Source: Sitta carolinensis
Lineage: Eukaryota > Chordata > Aves > Passeriformes > Sittidae
Assembly (NCBI GenBank): GCA_032173965.1
Contig: CM063294.1
Location: 4,696,452-4,760,451 of the forward strand
Direction of reading: 5' to 3'
DNA length: 64,000 bases
Below the pieces are notes generated by a model, which worked only from the letters and a program-made list of their open reading frames with translations, ran no database searches and was not told the DNA's origin. Shown here one piece after another: positions 10,671 to 22,460 of this stretch. Position numbers and translations under genes: made by a program. Within the stretch, counting starts at the first letter, position 1. Every line of letters begins with the position of its first letter.

Positions 10671-13657
10671 AGTAGGGATCCTTACACGTGCACAGAAAAT
10701 GTCTTTAGACTCCCAGACAAGCATCTTAATCTTTGGACATCATAACCTCTTCACTGTACTCTATTAGACAGAAATCTAATAAGAAAACAAAGGATTTAAA
10801 TAGAAAATAAATGACCTCTATCATGCTCGTTTGTCTTTGTTACTTTCAAAGCTTTACTTTTAATGGGGGGGAAAAAAAAGGGACTTATAATATTGCACAA
10901 AAAACCCCAACAGAAACATCAAGGCGAGAAACAGAGTTCTTGGCAATTCAGAAAGAGATTTTTTTAAGTAATAAATTAACAAGCAAGTGTAGCCTTCAGT
11001 CATATTCATCAAGTATGTAAGCACTTACTAAACTTTTGGAATATATTTATAATATGTTTAAATAGTTCAGTAAATGAGGGCAATAGCAGCACTAATCAAC
11101 ACATGAAAAATGATAGGTGACTTCAAAAATACTTTTTATAAGCACAGAGATGAAAACTGCTCTTTAGAATGAAACCAACAAACTGATGTTTTATTGAGAG
11201 TAGCAGTTTCCTAACAAAAATACACCATGGCAAGCTGGAAATTCAGATTATGAGTATTGAAAAAGATCACAAACTTGGTTTTATCATTTCAATTGTCTTT
11301 TTGACCTACAGAGCTTGTCATTAGATCATTTCTTTCTCTTTAAGTCATCGGAGAGTCAAGGCCTATCATACAATGATGATACCAACTAAGCTAAAACGTA
11401 CAGCAAGAACAACCCACTGGGATCTCTGGCCTTGTTTCAGGTACTAAATAGAGGGCACTGGACAGAATAAATTTTGCCCAGTTGCCTTCTATCATTTCTG
11501 ATATCACTTCAACAAACTCTGGTTTTTCCTGTTCCTTTCCTAGGCACGGTCCATTTGAACAAGGCATCAGTTCAAATTCACTAGAACAAGACCAAAAGCC
11601 AATAACATAAAGGTAATCAGAATCATTTCATGTTCAGCCTAAGACTAAATAATTTCAAATGAATGGGTAAAGGAGCATTCATACATTAAAAAAACCCCAA
11701 ACCAACAACTTCTGGGTGCTTCTATGTTTTTTTATAATTTTTTTTAAACCCAGCTACTACCAAAGTATTTTAAATTATCCTAGGGCATCAACAATTTGAG
11801 ATTATCTGCTGGCTTCCAGCTATTACATAATGGGTAATTAGATGCTGAAAATTCCAGTGACTTAGAAAAATAGTCTACATGTTAATTGCTTTTATGAGTC
11901 CTTTAATGCAATCTGGGGACAGAAAGAATTTTGGACTGTCTCTGAATAATAACATTACTGGCAGCAAGCCTAATTTCTTTTCCTTTTTCTCCCCAGACAT
12001 TTCTTAGAGGGTTTGATAATTTCCTTCCCTCTCCCTGTACACTATATATGTATACATTTTTACTACCCCATTATTACATTTTCTATTTAATTGCAACCAA
12101 TGGTCACTGACCATCCTTGATGCAGTGTCACAGCTACCACTAGACTGCTACACCCCCATGTAGAGACAGCTGTATTTTCAATTAGTTATTTGTTTCTAGT
12201 TTCTTGCTTCACACGCTTTTTTTGTGAAACTGTAACTGAAAAAAAAAAAGCATTTGCTTTTCTTTCTCCTTCCAAATCTTCACAGTAATCTTTGACATTT
12301 GACTTTCCTACAGACAGGGAACCATGAGCAATCTCATCTTGCTCTTGACAGGCTGACACTGGTGAATTTTTTGGCAACGAAACTACTACTGCCACAACAC
12401 AGGCTGCTAGAAGCTTGGCATGGAGTGTTGCCTATAAACACCTCAAAAAATGAGGTGAATGTCTAGTGCTGAACTGTCAAAAGCAGAATGTTTGTGTGAT
12501 TTAGTTGAGAAAACACTGAGTGAATTTGGGAAAACAGAAAACAAAATAAAAAACACGAAAAACTGAACAACCCCCCAAATATTCAACATTAATATGGAAA
12601 TACAGTAACACAGGAACTTCCAGAATGCCACAATGACATTAACCAGCTAAAACTTTTTCTTTCAATCATTTATATGTATTAGATACAGGGTAACCCAGAA
12701 AGTTCACAAGTTTCCATAAATTTATGGTGTCCCTTCACCACCTGCTGTAATAATGATGCCAGTCAATGGCAGGAGAGCAGGGCTCAAGAGACAAAAGTTT
12801 TAGAGCAGATCAGCCTAAACGCTCAAACTTAACAGCCTAAAATAGATGAAAAATTCTAATTAAAAAGGCATCACAAGTGATTACATTTAGTGAAAAAGAG
12901 TGGGGTTTTTCATATGTTTTGTCACGCTTCTGGGGACGTGCAGTGCACACAACCTGTGGGTGTGCAGTAAATAACACAATTTTTCTGAGAACTGTACAAG
13001 TCCCCTTCTTTGAAAGCCCAGTGCAAATCTGAGCATACTTATAAGGACCGTACTTATCAAGTCTTCCTAAAGAATTGATTATCTTTAATCACAGAATTCT
13101 TGAAGAAAAGCCATCGTGGAGCAGTCTGTGCTCCCGTGAACAATGGGCTTCTGGGCTGTTAAAGCCTTAACTGTCAGAAATCTATAAAACCAAACTGCTT
13201 CCAGAATGAGGTGGGTGGGACAGAGTACCTGATTCTCTGCACAGAAAGTTTAGAAGAGAAGAACAGAAAAACCCCAACTGCTGATGCACAATTCCTGCCT
13301 CAAGTCCAGCATTTCCTGGAACGACAATTCAGTGTTTCCAGTTCCACCTTCATCCAAATGGTTTCTGTAAGGACTGACTGACCTCTACCCAACTCTGTCA
13401 CGAAGGGCAGAGGTACTGGCCTTGAGGCTGTGTACAAACAGGTGGAAATGAGAGTTTTGCTTGGCAAGTGAGGGCAAAGGCTGAGCAAAGAGCTCTCCTA
13501 CAGGAGAGGCAGGAGGCAGAGCTGGCTGCCAGGAGGAGGGAGGACACTTTTACCTCCCAGAACTCTGCGAACAGAGGAAGCACTCAGGACTCTGATTCCC
13601 GTCCCTAGATTCAACATGATCAGGACTGCAGACACTACAGGCTCCTTGCTTTTTATT
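10671..13657. other. noncoding AT-rich stretch
   Basis: No gene is recognised. Features are small: C-interrupted A-rich tracts (near 10865-10910 and 11690-11705), a perfect 7-bp hairpin with a 5-base loop at 12439-12457, and a 14-base palindrome at 12714-12727. GC content rises around 13380-13570, where short overlapping frames appear on the minus strand. Confidence 0.55.
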
Positions 13658-13691
13658 CAATTTCATTTCAATTTCATTTCAAGTCTCATTT
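13658..13691. repeat. 11-bp mini-tandem repeat, about 3 copies
   Basis: Two exact copies of an 11-base unit (CAATTTCATTT) are followed by a third, diverged copy. It is a short minisatellite-like duplication with no sign of coding context. Confidence 0.85.
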
Positions 13692-16600
13692 TCTCAAGAT
13701 TTCCTGCTCATGGTCCTACTATCACTCAGGTGCACCTCTGATCTAATAAAAATGCATTGTTATCACAGAGCTATTTAAGTAACAAAAAGAAAGCCAGAAA
13801 GAGCAGATTACCAACATATGTAATTGTCCAAAGGAGGCAGACAGGTCTTTTTGCAAAAGTAGTTATCAGAATTTAGAGTACAATATATCACTGTATTACA
13901 TACACTAGTGGTGAGCTGCAATCAGCCCATGTGCAAGTAAGTAAAAATCAGAACAAGAGTGATTTATAATTAAACTAATCAAAATCTTACAGGTGGTATA
14001 ATAAGTGCTTCTGAATTTTCCACGTGGCATGCTGATTGTTAAATCTTCATAAGGGCTGCTCTACGTGAGACAAGCACCCCATTGGGCTCCATCAAATAAA
14101 AGTCTGCATCTTAGAAATCTCAATTCCTTACACAAATCAGACCACAGAGACTGATGTGTATTGCTGAATGAACAATTGACCTTTGTGAAAAGAACTTCAT
14201 GGCTCTAAGAATGCATTATGGTGTACAGAGTTCTTTGGAACTATAATAATCCATGTGCTTACCCTCCAGGGCTTAGGAACAGCTTTTTTTCATAAACATA
14301 CAAAAAACCCACACTGCAGAAAAGTTTCCCACAAAATTTTTACCAATTTCTTAAGCAATTAAACAAAAAAAAACCCAAACTAACTAATCAGCCTTTAATT
14401 TTTGTAGCTTTATTATTAGATTTTACTACAGCCTCTGCTTACTCTAATAGGGTGAAACATGCATTCTATAAACTGCCAACACAAATGAAATAACTTGATA
14501 TCGTTATAGTTTTAGCTCTACAATTCTGACTTAATTTAGTGGGATTAAGATGTTCTTTCTACTTTAATGTGTACCTGACCTCAGATTCGACATGTCAATT
14601 CCTTAGAAGATGGCATTATCTTCTAAGAAAGACAGTGATTCAAACAAGTCACGATGCACTCTCCTGGCAAACACAGAATTCAAAACACACAAAAATTAAT
14701 CTTTCTATAAATAATTCTGGAGTATTTTTAATTACCTTAGATCTAAAAGCTACACTCCTCACAGAAGCATCACTGCTTTTTCTTTACCAAACATGCCTGG
14801 GAAGGCAGTGAGAAGGAAGGCTGTGCCAACTCTATTGCGGTCAAGTGGATGGAAGTCTGCTTGTGCTATCTGAATCACACATTGGCAGATGAAAAGACAT
14901 GCCTTTTACCATCTGTAAATTTTAAAGTACCAGATTTTGGCTGCCATGCAACCTAAAGTATTTACTTCACTGAGGTACACAGAAGGAAAAAAGACATAAG
15001 AAGTTTGTATCTAGATTTAAGTGACAGCACTAGATAAAATCAGTTTATGCTACAGTTTCACCATTTAAACTTAAGCACTGAAGTAAACTTCTCATCTATA
15101 TAAAGATGTTCTGATGAAAAAACCCAAACCTTGATTGTCTCTTGATGTCTCCATAGCTTCCTTTCTGCACTTTAGAGGAAAAACAAGCATGTGGATTTTT
15201 ACAAAGGTTTGAAAATGCCATTTCACTAAAACTGAAGGTACATACAAATGTCTGATCCTTTCAGGGCTTGTAGTCTCAAAAGACCATTGCAAATGCAAAT
15301 AGCTATAGTTGTTACTGAGGAAACAGAAACAATGAGAAGAATAAGAATGGCAGTGGTGGTGACAGAAATTATCTTCCCTGCAGCAGGAAGGCTGGAACCA
15401 GCTCTCCTTGGCAATAGTAAGCCGTGTAACACTGAGGGTGACTTCAATCAGCTCTCTGAACCTCACAGGCAATTTTAAATAACAATGATTTATGCTTTGT
15501 CCAAAGTAGTGCACAGTGGTGCAGCAAAATACCTTTGGCATGTGAATACATTTGCCCCAGTGCTCCCCCTTCAGTCTTTGATCTCCTTCATATTAACCCC
15601 TTATTTCTCAAAACTCTGTACTGAATAAACTGATAATAAGCTTTCCCTATATCTGGTAATTATTTTTAAGAAAAATGATTGTTAATGTCCCTAAAGCCAG
15701 AAATGTACAACAGTAGTTACACTTTTGCATTGTTGCTTTTCTCTTGGCACTAGCACAAATAAGAAGGCAGTTTAATATTTAAAGATTAATCCCCTCACCC
15801 CCCAGCACACAATTTGAAGGGGAAAAAAGTATATTAAAGGCAGATGAGAAGGCATGTTGTCTCTCCTATTGGTCTAATTTCAATTTGACAGTTTCTTTAC
15901 AATTTTTCTTTGTTTTCACATGTTTAGCTTCAAGAACCATAAACTTCTATCTGAAGAATTTACTTTAAATAGCATGAATAATGTCAAATTTACGTGAAAT
16001 GCAAAAGAATTGCTGCAGATTAGCTGCAATTTTGATCAGTTGCACTCTAAAATGGAGGAAAATCCTTCACAGATACGTGAAGCAAAATCCACTATTTCTG
16101 GAACAGGAGGAGGAAAAGCAACAAAGCCACAGAGGTACTGCACATATTGCAGAAAAGTCTTGAAGCAAAGGCAGACAGGCAGAATGAAATTATCTGAATA
16201 TAGGGAAGAAAGAACAAAATGAGAAAGATCAGATGAAAATTGTGCTGTTCATCTAGCTGAGGTCAATTCAACACCTACTGAAAATGTGAGACCTTCTAGG
16301 CTGCAAGGGGTTGTCTTTATTCTGATCTCTCAGCATCTGATACTGAAAGGAGCACCAGAAATACAGAACATCTGGAAGCTTTTAAAGATTCTATCACGCT
16401 ACCAAACTAGAGAGATTTTGTGAGCACTGTGGCTACTAAAGCATGAGACCCCATCCCAGGAGCCAATCCCCACCAAACAACAGGAACATTGCTGTTCTGG
16501 AAAGGGTTTTGGTCTTGGCATTTATCTTTACCCTGGAGAAAGTGAAAACACAGGTACAACCTCAGTCTTCAAAGCTGCAGCTCTCCTGGATCACCACCAA

Positions 16601-16999
16601 CCACTTTCCCCACCCAGACCTGTTCCCTTCTGCTGTTACGAGAGACAAAAAGGCAGAATTGCCACATGTACACAGGACACAGGAATATGCAAATGGTTTC
16701 CACGTGTCAGAGATGAAAGTATTTTCCAAGACAGACACGTAAAGGTACCACACCCAGAGGCAATGTGTGCAGCACACAACTGACTCTGTTTGCAAACCCT
16801 CCCTGCCAGTGGCCCTCAGAGGAACCCTCACAGACACCACATGTCCCCCAGCCAATGGACTCAACATCTCAGCTCTGACTTCTTTGATTTTCAATTAAAC
16901 TTCCTTTTCTGCTGGAACATGGATCACCTGCTCCACCACACATACTTCTGTATTATTAATTTGTTAGCTTGCTGGAATCACAGTTGAAAACCTTTCAGC
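13692..16999. other. noncoding stretch containing one candidate exon
   Basis: This is mostly AT-rich DNA without a recognisable gene. At 15246-15377 on the minus strand an open frame encodes a long hydrophobic stretch of about 28 residues, consistent with a membrane span. It is bounded by a pyrimidine-rich AG on one side and GTATGT on the other; see the findings. An ATGCAAAT octamer lies at 15293-15300. C-interrupted A-rich tracts occur near 14355-14375. Confidence 0.5.
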
Positions 17000-17320
17000 C
17001 TTGGTTTGTGGCAATAAATTCAACTGACAGCTGAAATTTGGAACGCTCACTTAATATTGATTCTGAATGTAATAACAAGCGACATGACCTTTTGGAGGGT
17101 GTAAAATATGGCTGCCACAACATCTGTGCCACATTTCGTGCTGTGTAGTAATATGCTGTAACAGCACGGAGCTGGCACTGAAGTTAAGCTTTATTATCAA
17201 GCAGATCTCTCCATCTCTCTGGCTTCATTAAAGAAACCCCACAGAACCTCGCTCCTCACCCCACCCCCAAAATGCTTCCCACATCCAGAACTCGTGCATA
17301 CGTCACTGGTTCTGAGCCCT
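17000..17320. other. possible constrained noncoding segment
   Basis: This segment lacks simple repeats and retains CpGs in AT-rich surroundings (several between 17044 and 17302). It has ATTA/TAAT-type motifs and a TGACCTTTT word resembling a nuclear-receptor half site. There is no significant open frame except a short minus-strand one at 17197-17424. It has the texture of a conserved regulatory element, but I cannot test conservation. Confidence 0.2.
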
Positions 17321-18879
17321 AATTTATCCTGCAGTAAGGAAAGAGATTTTGGATGGCTGAAGGAGACCCCCTGTGTCAGACACAGCAGTTCCAGCAGACT
17401 GAAAATCAGCACATCTTCAGCCACACAGGAATCTGAGTATCTCCATCAAACATCTATGGACTTACACTGTTGTTATCTTCCTACCTAAAGGGAAATACCT
17501 TAGTAACCATTCTTTGTGAGCTCTGACACCACAAATACCATTTTCATTTAGCATTACCCCAGGATACCTTGAACTAATTTTCCTAGGCTGGATATGGGTT
17601 GGTACCTTGCAGTAATTTCCTTTGAAGTGCTGGTATCTTTAAAATATAGTCCATATAGGCAGAATATAAATTTCCATATTTTTAAATTATGCAAAAAGCC
17701 TAACCAAGTTTGAAAACCCAAATTCTACTACCAAAAACACATCCTCTTCAAGTATTATACAGAATGCTTCAAATATCTAATAATTTTTGGGTTTTTTGCT
17801 AGCATAACAAGCAAACTGAAACAACGAATCCCTTTATCCTTATGAACAAGACCTATTTTATCTCTTAATGAACACAAAACACAATGAAGAAGATATTTCC
17901 CGTGACCTTTTAAATTTTGCATTTTGTGATTTTAGTTTCTGTACTGCCAAACACTTGGTAGCAGCTAAAATTTTACATGTTTTGAAACCCATTGTTGAAG
18001 ACAAATTTAAAACTGTCATATTTAAGCTTAAGGCACTCTAACAAATAGTCATGTGAAGATTTTTGCTTTTCAAAAATCTTAATAGACTTCTAATGCACCC
18101 TTTTCTAGGACATGTACATGTACTGGCCTTGGGGACTGGGGTAACCTGCCCCAACCACATTATCACACCTCACAGTTACACTCTGAGAGCCAGAGAGCTC
18201 TTCTTTTACTAACAATTTCATAGAAACTAACAAGGGAAATTTCTAAAAATACAGCAAGTTTACAAATCTATTCCTTCAGATGTAATCCTGAGGTAATGGG
18301 AACAGATGCCAAATATATAAGTTCAAAAGGCATTAAACATCACTGTATACACTGTATACATGTACTGATGCATAGGGATTCACACATATTACATTTAATA
18401 AATACATGTACATTTGAGTATTATTGAAGGCTGATTGAATCGTTAATGAGGACTGGATAGTTACAATTTGAATTTCATTTAAATTATATACACATGCTAG
18501 CATAACAAAAAGGCTATTTCCTGTTTGCTTTTCTATTGCTGTAATCCTAATTTCATTTAATTATAAGATCACCTGAATCAATCAACATTGTGCTACAACA
18601 GATGAAGCTGAGACTATAACAAAACATGAAGACTGGGTAAGATGTGAGAGAATTACTACAAGAATTGTTAAAGTCTTTCAAACACAATGAAGTCTAGGAC
18701 TTCTTTGAAGAAAAGAAAATGGAATACTTAAAAAACTATAGCTGACCTTTGAGTTCCCCTCAATCTTCTAATTATTCCCATAAAGGCAAAAATCCCAGGA
18801 AAGCAGCAAAAGTGTTATTGAAAAACCCAAAGATGGCATGGATTTGGTCTTTACTCAAGCTTCCATGTCATACAAACAG
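17321..18879. other. noncoding AT-rich stretch up to the LTR
   Basis: No gene is seen. A 12-base palindrome lies at 18110-18121, and an exact 9-base tandem duplication at 18342-18359 sits in a TA/CA-rich patch. The last few bases (18875-18879, AACAG) may be the left target-site duplication of the LTR that follows. Confidence 0.55.
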
Positions 18880-19576
18880 TGTCCAAAATCTCCAGCAGTT
18901 TAACCTCTGCTGGGCTTGTTGGAAACCCACACATTTGACCACTGTTCCCTTGGAAAGCAGAGTTTGCAAGTCCTGCTGATGGACCTGTGGAATCACAGAC
19001 AGACACACATTTCCAGCTTTGGGAAGGGTTTCTCACCATAACTGGTGAGAGACTTGGGAGCTGACCTGCCCAGCCAAGCCTGGGAGCTTTGAGAGAGACT
19101 CCCAAGTCTCTGGGGTTGGTCTCACATCCCCCTCAGAGCAGCCCCACTGCTGCCTCCAGTTTCAGCTTCTCTGTTTTTCAGGGGCTGTACTGCACTAGTG
19201 AGTAACTCTGCCCTCCATCCAGTGCCAGGAACTCTCCCCAGTGTTTGGTCAGACAAACCATCCTGCCAGGCCTGAGAACCAAGGGCACCATCACAGCCTC
19301 GGCCCTGGAAAGTACAAACAAAAGTGAATTGGGGGGAGCAAGCTGGGGGGATGTGACTTCATTACCTGAAGCTGTAATTGGACAATCGACCCCTGATGTG
19401 TGAATAATCCAAACTGCTGCCTGTCTGAAACCTCATGACCATTGTCCATCTTGGGTGTAGCCTCTGCCAGGCTTTTGACTGCCCAAGGTGCATGTACTGA
19501 AGACCTTTAATAAATCCCACTTTATTCTGTTAGCTCAGTCCAGCCCCTGTTCTAGGCAGCCACTCCAAGGCATCCC
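18880..19576 (+). mobile_element. solo LTR of an avian endogenous retrovirus (ERVL-like)
   Basis: This is a block of about 700 bases with LTR organisation. It has a TG start at the proposed left edge, a GC-rich U3 with strong inverted repeats (13 bp: 19048-19060 with 19099-19111; 7 bp: 19031-19037 with 19044-19050), a poly(A) signal AATAAA at 19509-19514 and a T/C-rich U5-like tail. The text around 19310-19570 resembles LTRs I associate with songbird ERVL-type elements, but the family name is from memory. Flanking 5-mers AACAG and CACAG match at four of five positions, which fits a decayed 5-bp target duplication. No gag, pol or env sequence adjoins it, so it is probably a solo LTR. Plus-strand orientation follows from AATAAA. 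Boundaries are approximate. Confidence 0.7.
19509..19514 (+). promoter_or_regulatory. poly(A) signal of the LTR
   Basis: AATAAA lies about 60 bases before the proposed right edge of the LTR, followed by the T-rich stretch expected at an R/U5 junction. It supports plus-strand orientation of the element. Whether it still directs polyadenylation cannot be told from sequence. Confidence 0.6.
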
Positions 19577-21949
19577 CACAGCAGAGCCCCTGCTGCCCTC
19601 CTTCCCAGGCTGTGCAGCCTTGGAGGCACCAGGAAAAGCAGAGGTAAACAAGCACCAATTGGATTACTCCTACAGCCTCAGCTGAGACAGAATTCAAGAC
19701 TAATCTGATTATATGTATATTACAAGCCACTAAGAATCTTTTGGCAATAATTACCAAGCTTCCACACATAAAAAAAAGGGCATTTTATTTAGCACTGGGA
19801 TAATCTATCAAGTGGTAAGCTTCAAAGGAAATGTTGGGGGAGGGAAAAAAAAAGCCACAAACAAAAAAAACCCTGAAGTAGGTTTATAAAGCAGAGATAT
19901 TTCATTTTTATTGAATGGCAAAAAATTATTCCAGACTCTTAAATGCACTAAAAGACTTTCAGATAAAATACAATTTCTCCTCTCAAAGCTTAATTTCCAG
20001 TGATAAAACTTCTCTAAGTTCTAAAAGGCTCCACAGAAGCATTTGGAAATGCTGCCACTGTTTCAGATACACATTGCCAACCCAAGAGCAACGGCTGGCT
20101 TGGGTGGAGGGAACGAATGCAAAATAGCAGTGCCTGACACCTGCCCTAAAAATTCATAGCCCAGACTATGACAATTACATTTATGCTTTACAATTGCAAC
20201 TAAAATTTGTCAAGCAACTAAGTATGAGCTGTATGTTTGTTGATAGATAATACAAGGCTGAAAATGAAAAACTGAAGTAATACAGTATAATGTTACACGT
20301 GCATATGTGCTCATGCACATCTGTAAAACTCGATTTTTACCATAGCTGTCAGTAAACATATTAACATAGCCCCGGGGGTACAAGCACACAACAAAGACTG
20401 AAACAAATGTAAAGGAGGAGCTGCAAGTGGAGGAGTCATACACAAGGGAAAACAAAAGGCACTTTGCACATTCCTGCTCTTAAGGGAGGGTCTTCAGACA
20501 CCTTCCTCAGGCCTGCCTACTACTGTGCAGAGTTTGGGCAACCATCAGGAAGAAATTCAAGTTAATTCAGTAATCTGTGACATGACCATGATCAGAAGAA
20601 CGTGTATGACTGAAAAAAGGGCCATTGATTTACAGAGAAAGAGCAAGGATGAGAAAGGGAAGGAATGTCACTTGACTTCACAAAGTACCAGTTCGAAGAG
20701 ATCCTGAAATGACTGAGTTTGGGATCCTGAGAAATCCTAGGAGGCAACTGGCAATGATTTGGGACTTCTGAGAGCAGGCTTTGGTGTAGTCAGGGAACTG
20801 CTACACAGAACATGCTGGGGCAGAGCCATGAAGCCCCCAGGAGCTGGGGCACAGGGAGGGGGCAGCGAGGCAGGGATGGATGCACAGCACTGGATGGGGT
20901 TTGCCAAGAGAGCTGAAAAAAGGTGTGGAGAGTGACCCTCATTTGGGAGAAATCACTGCCAGTCTCAGCCAGGGAAGGGAACAGCCCTACTAAAGCTTAT
21001 TTTCTTTAGTTCTATGAAATTCTTAGAGCTCTATGCTGTGACCTGAGCCTTTGCAGCCAGTGTGAGTCCATAACTGCAATTTGAGTCCCCATACGTAAAC
21101 ACCTCACAGACAAAGCAGCCCCAAATCACTGAAAACATTTATTCAAAGAATGCTCAGCTAAACTTCAGCGGACAGACTGTCAGATAGACACACATAACCA
21201 TTCTTGAGTTTATACTGTCAAGCCCCAAAAGATTTCTTCAGAAGAACTCTCCTGAGTTAGCCTGAGTGCTCTTTTGAGAAGCACAGCAGTGGAGACCATT
21301 CCCCAGCACTGGACTTCTTGAAGTTCTACCAAGATACTGCTCCTGTGGTCAAGATTTGTTTCAAAAAATCTCTCCATGACAACCACAATCAATGCTGTTG
21401 CCCAAAAGTATTTTGCAAAAGAATTCTTCATTTTAAGAAATTCATTCCTAGGTTAGCAATGCTGTCGCTTTAAGAATTGTTTGTTTGCAAATAATAAACT
21501 TATTTACCATAAAAGCAAAGTCAAAAGAAGATTACAAGAAGGGTTACTCTTTTTTTATCCAGTTTCCTGAGAATATCTGCAAAGTGAGACAAGTCTCACT
21601 TTGTGAGAATATCCACATTTAGGCTATGAATCCAGAGAGCCTTCAAATGACAGCAGTGAAAAATTAGTACCTCTTGTCTCCCAGTGCCCTCCATGGAGAA
21701 GCAAAGGGACCAAAAGATAACTGATGCCAAAGGAGAGAGCAGAGAAATTAACTTGTGAGAGAATTCCAAATGAAACACACTTTTCTATCTTAAATCAGGT
21801 ATTTAGGATGAGCTTCAACTAATTTTACTGATTCAACTAATTTAAAAATAGTTACCAAACTAGTCCAGTAGTTACCTCTGCAGTTAATGGACAGAGATGC
21901 ACACCAAAGCAGGGTGAGCCATCTCGAGATGAAGCATGTAGGATGGATC
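19577..21949. other. noncoding stretch after the LTR
   Basis: No gene is recognised. It includes A-rich tracts interrupted by C (19840-19875), a CCCCGGGG palindrome near 20371 and a GC-rich patch at about 20810-20900. A minus-strand frame at 21210-21431 has a natural-looking amino-acid composition but no domain I can name and no clear splice borders. Confidence 0.55.
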
Positions 21950-22460
21950 ACTCTGTAAGTGCTTGTCTTATTTTACCGATGATTAACTTTGATTAATAGC
22001 ATATCGTTGATATTAGTGCAAATTAAGACAAGATTAATTCTATCTTTATTTCCTTATTTTCAAGTAATAAGAATCTTAAGCCCTCAGGCCAGAGGTTCTT
22101 TGGAGCCTATAGAATGGCAGAACAATGTAATTTGCCTTAGCATGTCAATTGTGCCACCTCCTTTAATCTCTAATATATTAGCATATGCCAGTCTTTATTA
22201 GCCTGTTGAATCTGGTGCTATTTACATCTACTGAGTCACGTATGTTCTGTTCTGTTAGTATGACTAACCCCCTTATTTGGTATTTCGCTTCAAGCTCCCA
22301 CTACTAGAAAGGGCTGATTATTTGAAAGCCTCAGTGTTACAATCCCCCCAACTCCACGAAAAGGCTTTTTAAAAAAGGATGCGGGTGTCGCCTAAGGATG
22401 TAAAATTAAAAGGCCTGTAAAAATAATCCATTTATAGAAAAGAAGCTCATTGATGTAGTC
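21950..22460. other. possible constrained noncoding segment
   Basis: About 500 bases without homopolymer runs or recognisable repeats. It is rich in ATTA/GATTAA-type homeodomain-like words (21975-22070, 22165-22200) and keeps CpGs (near 21977, 22006, 22239, 22287, 22356, 22382 and 22388). No coding frame stands out. This is what many developmental enhancers look like, but conservation is not demonstrated. Confidence 0.25.

Noticed and set aside
12685..12727. TA-flanked CAGGGTAACCC-type start resembling a mariner terminal repeat, followed by a 14-base palindrome
   Set aside because: No matching inverted terminus is found within the next kilobase or more, and no transposase remnant.
15293..15300. 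ATGCAAAT octamer (POU-factor motif)
   Set aside because: A single 8-base match is expected by chance in a window of this size.
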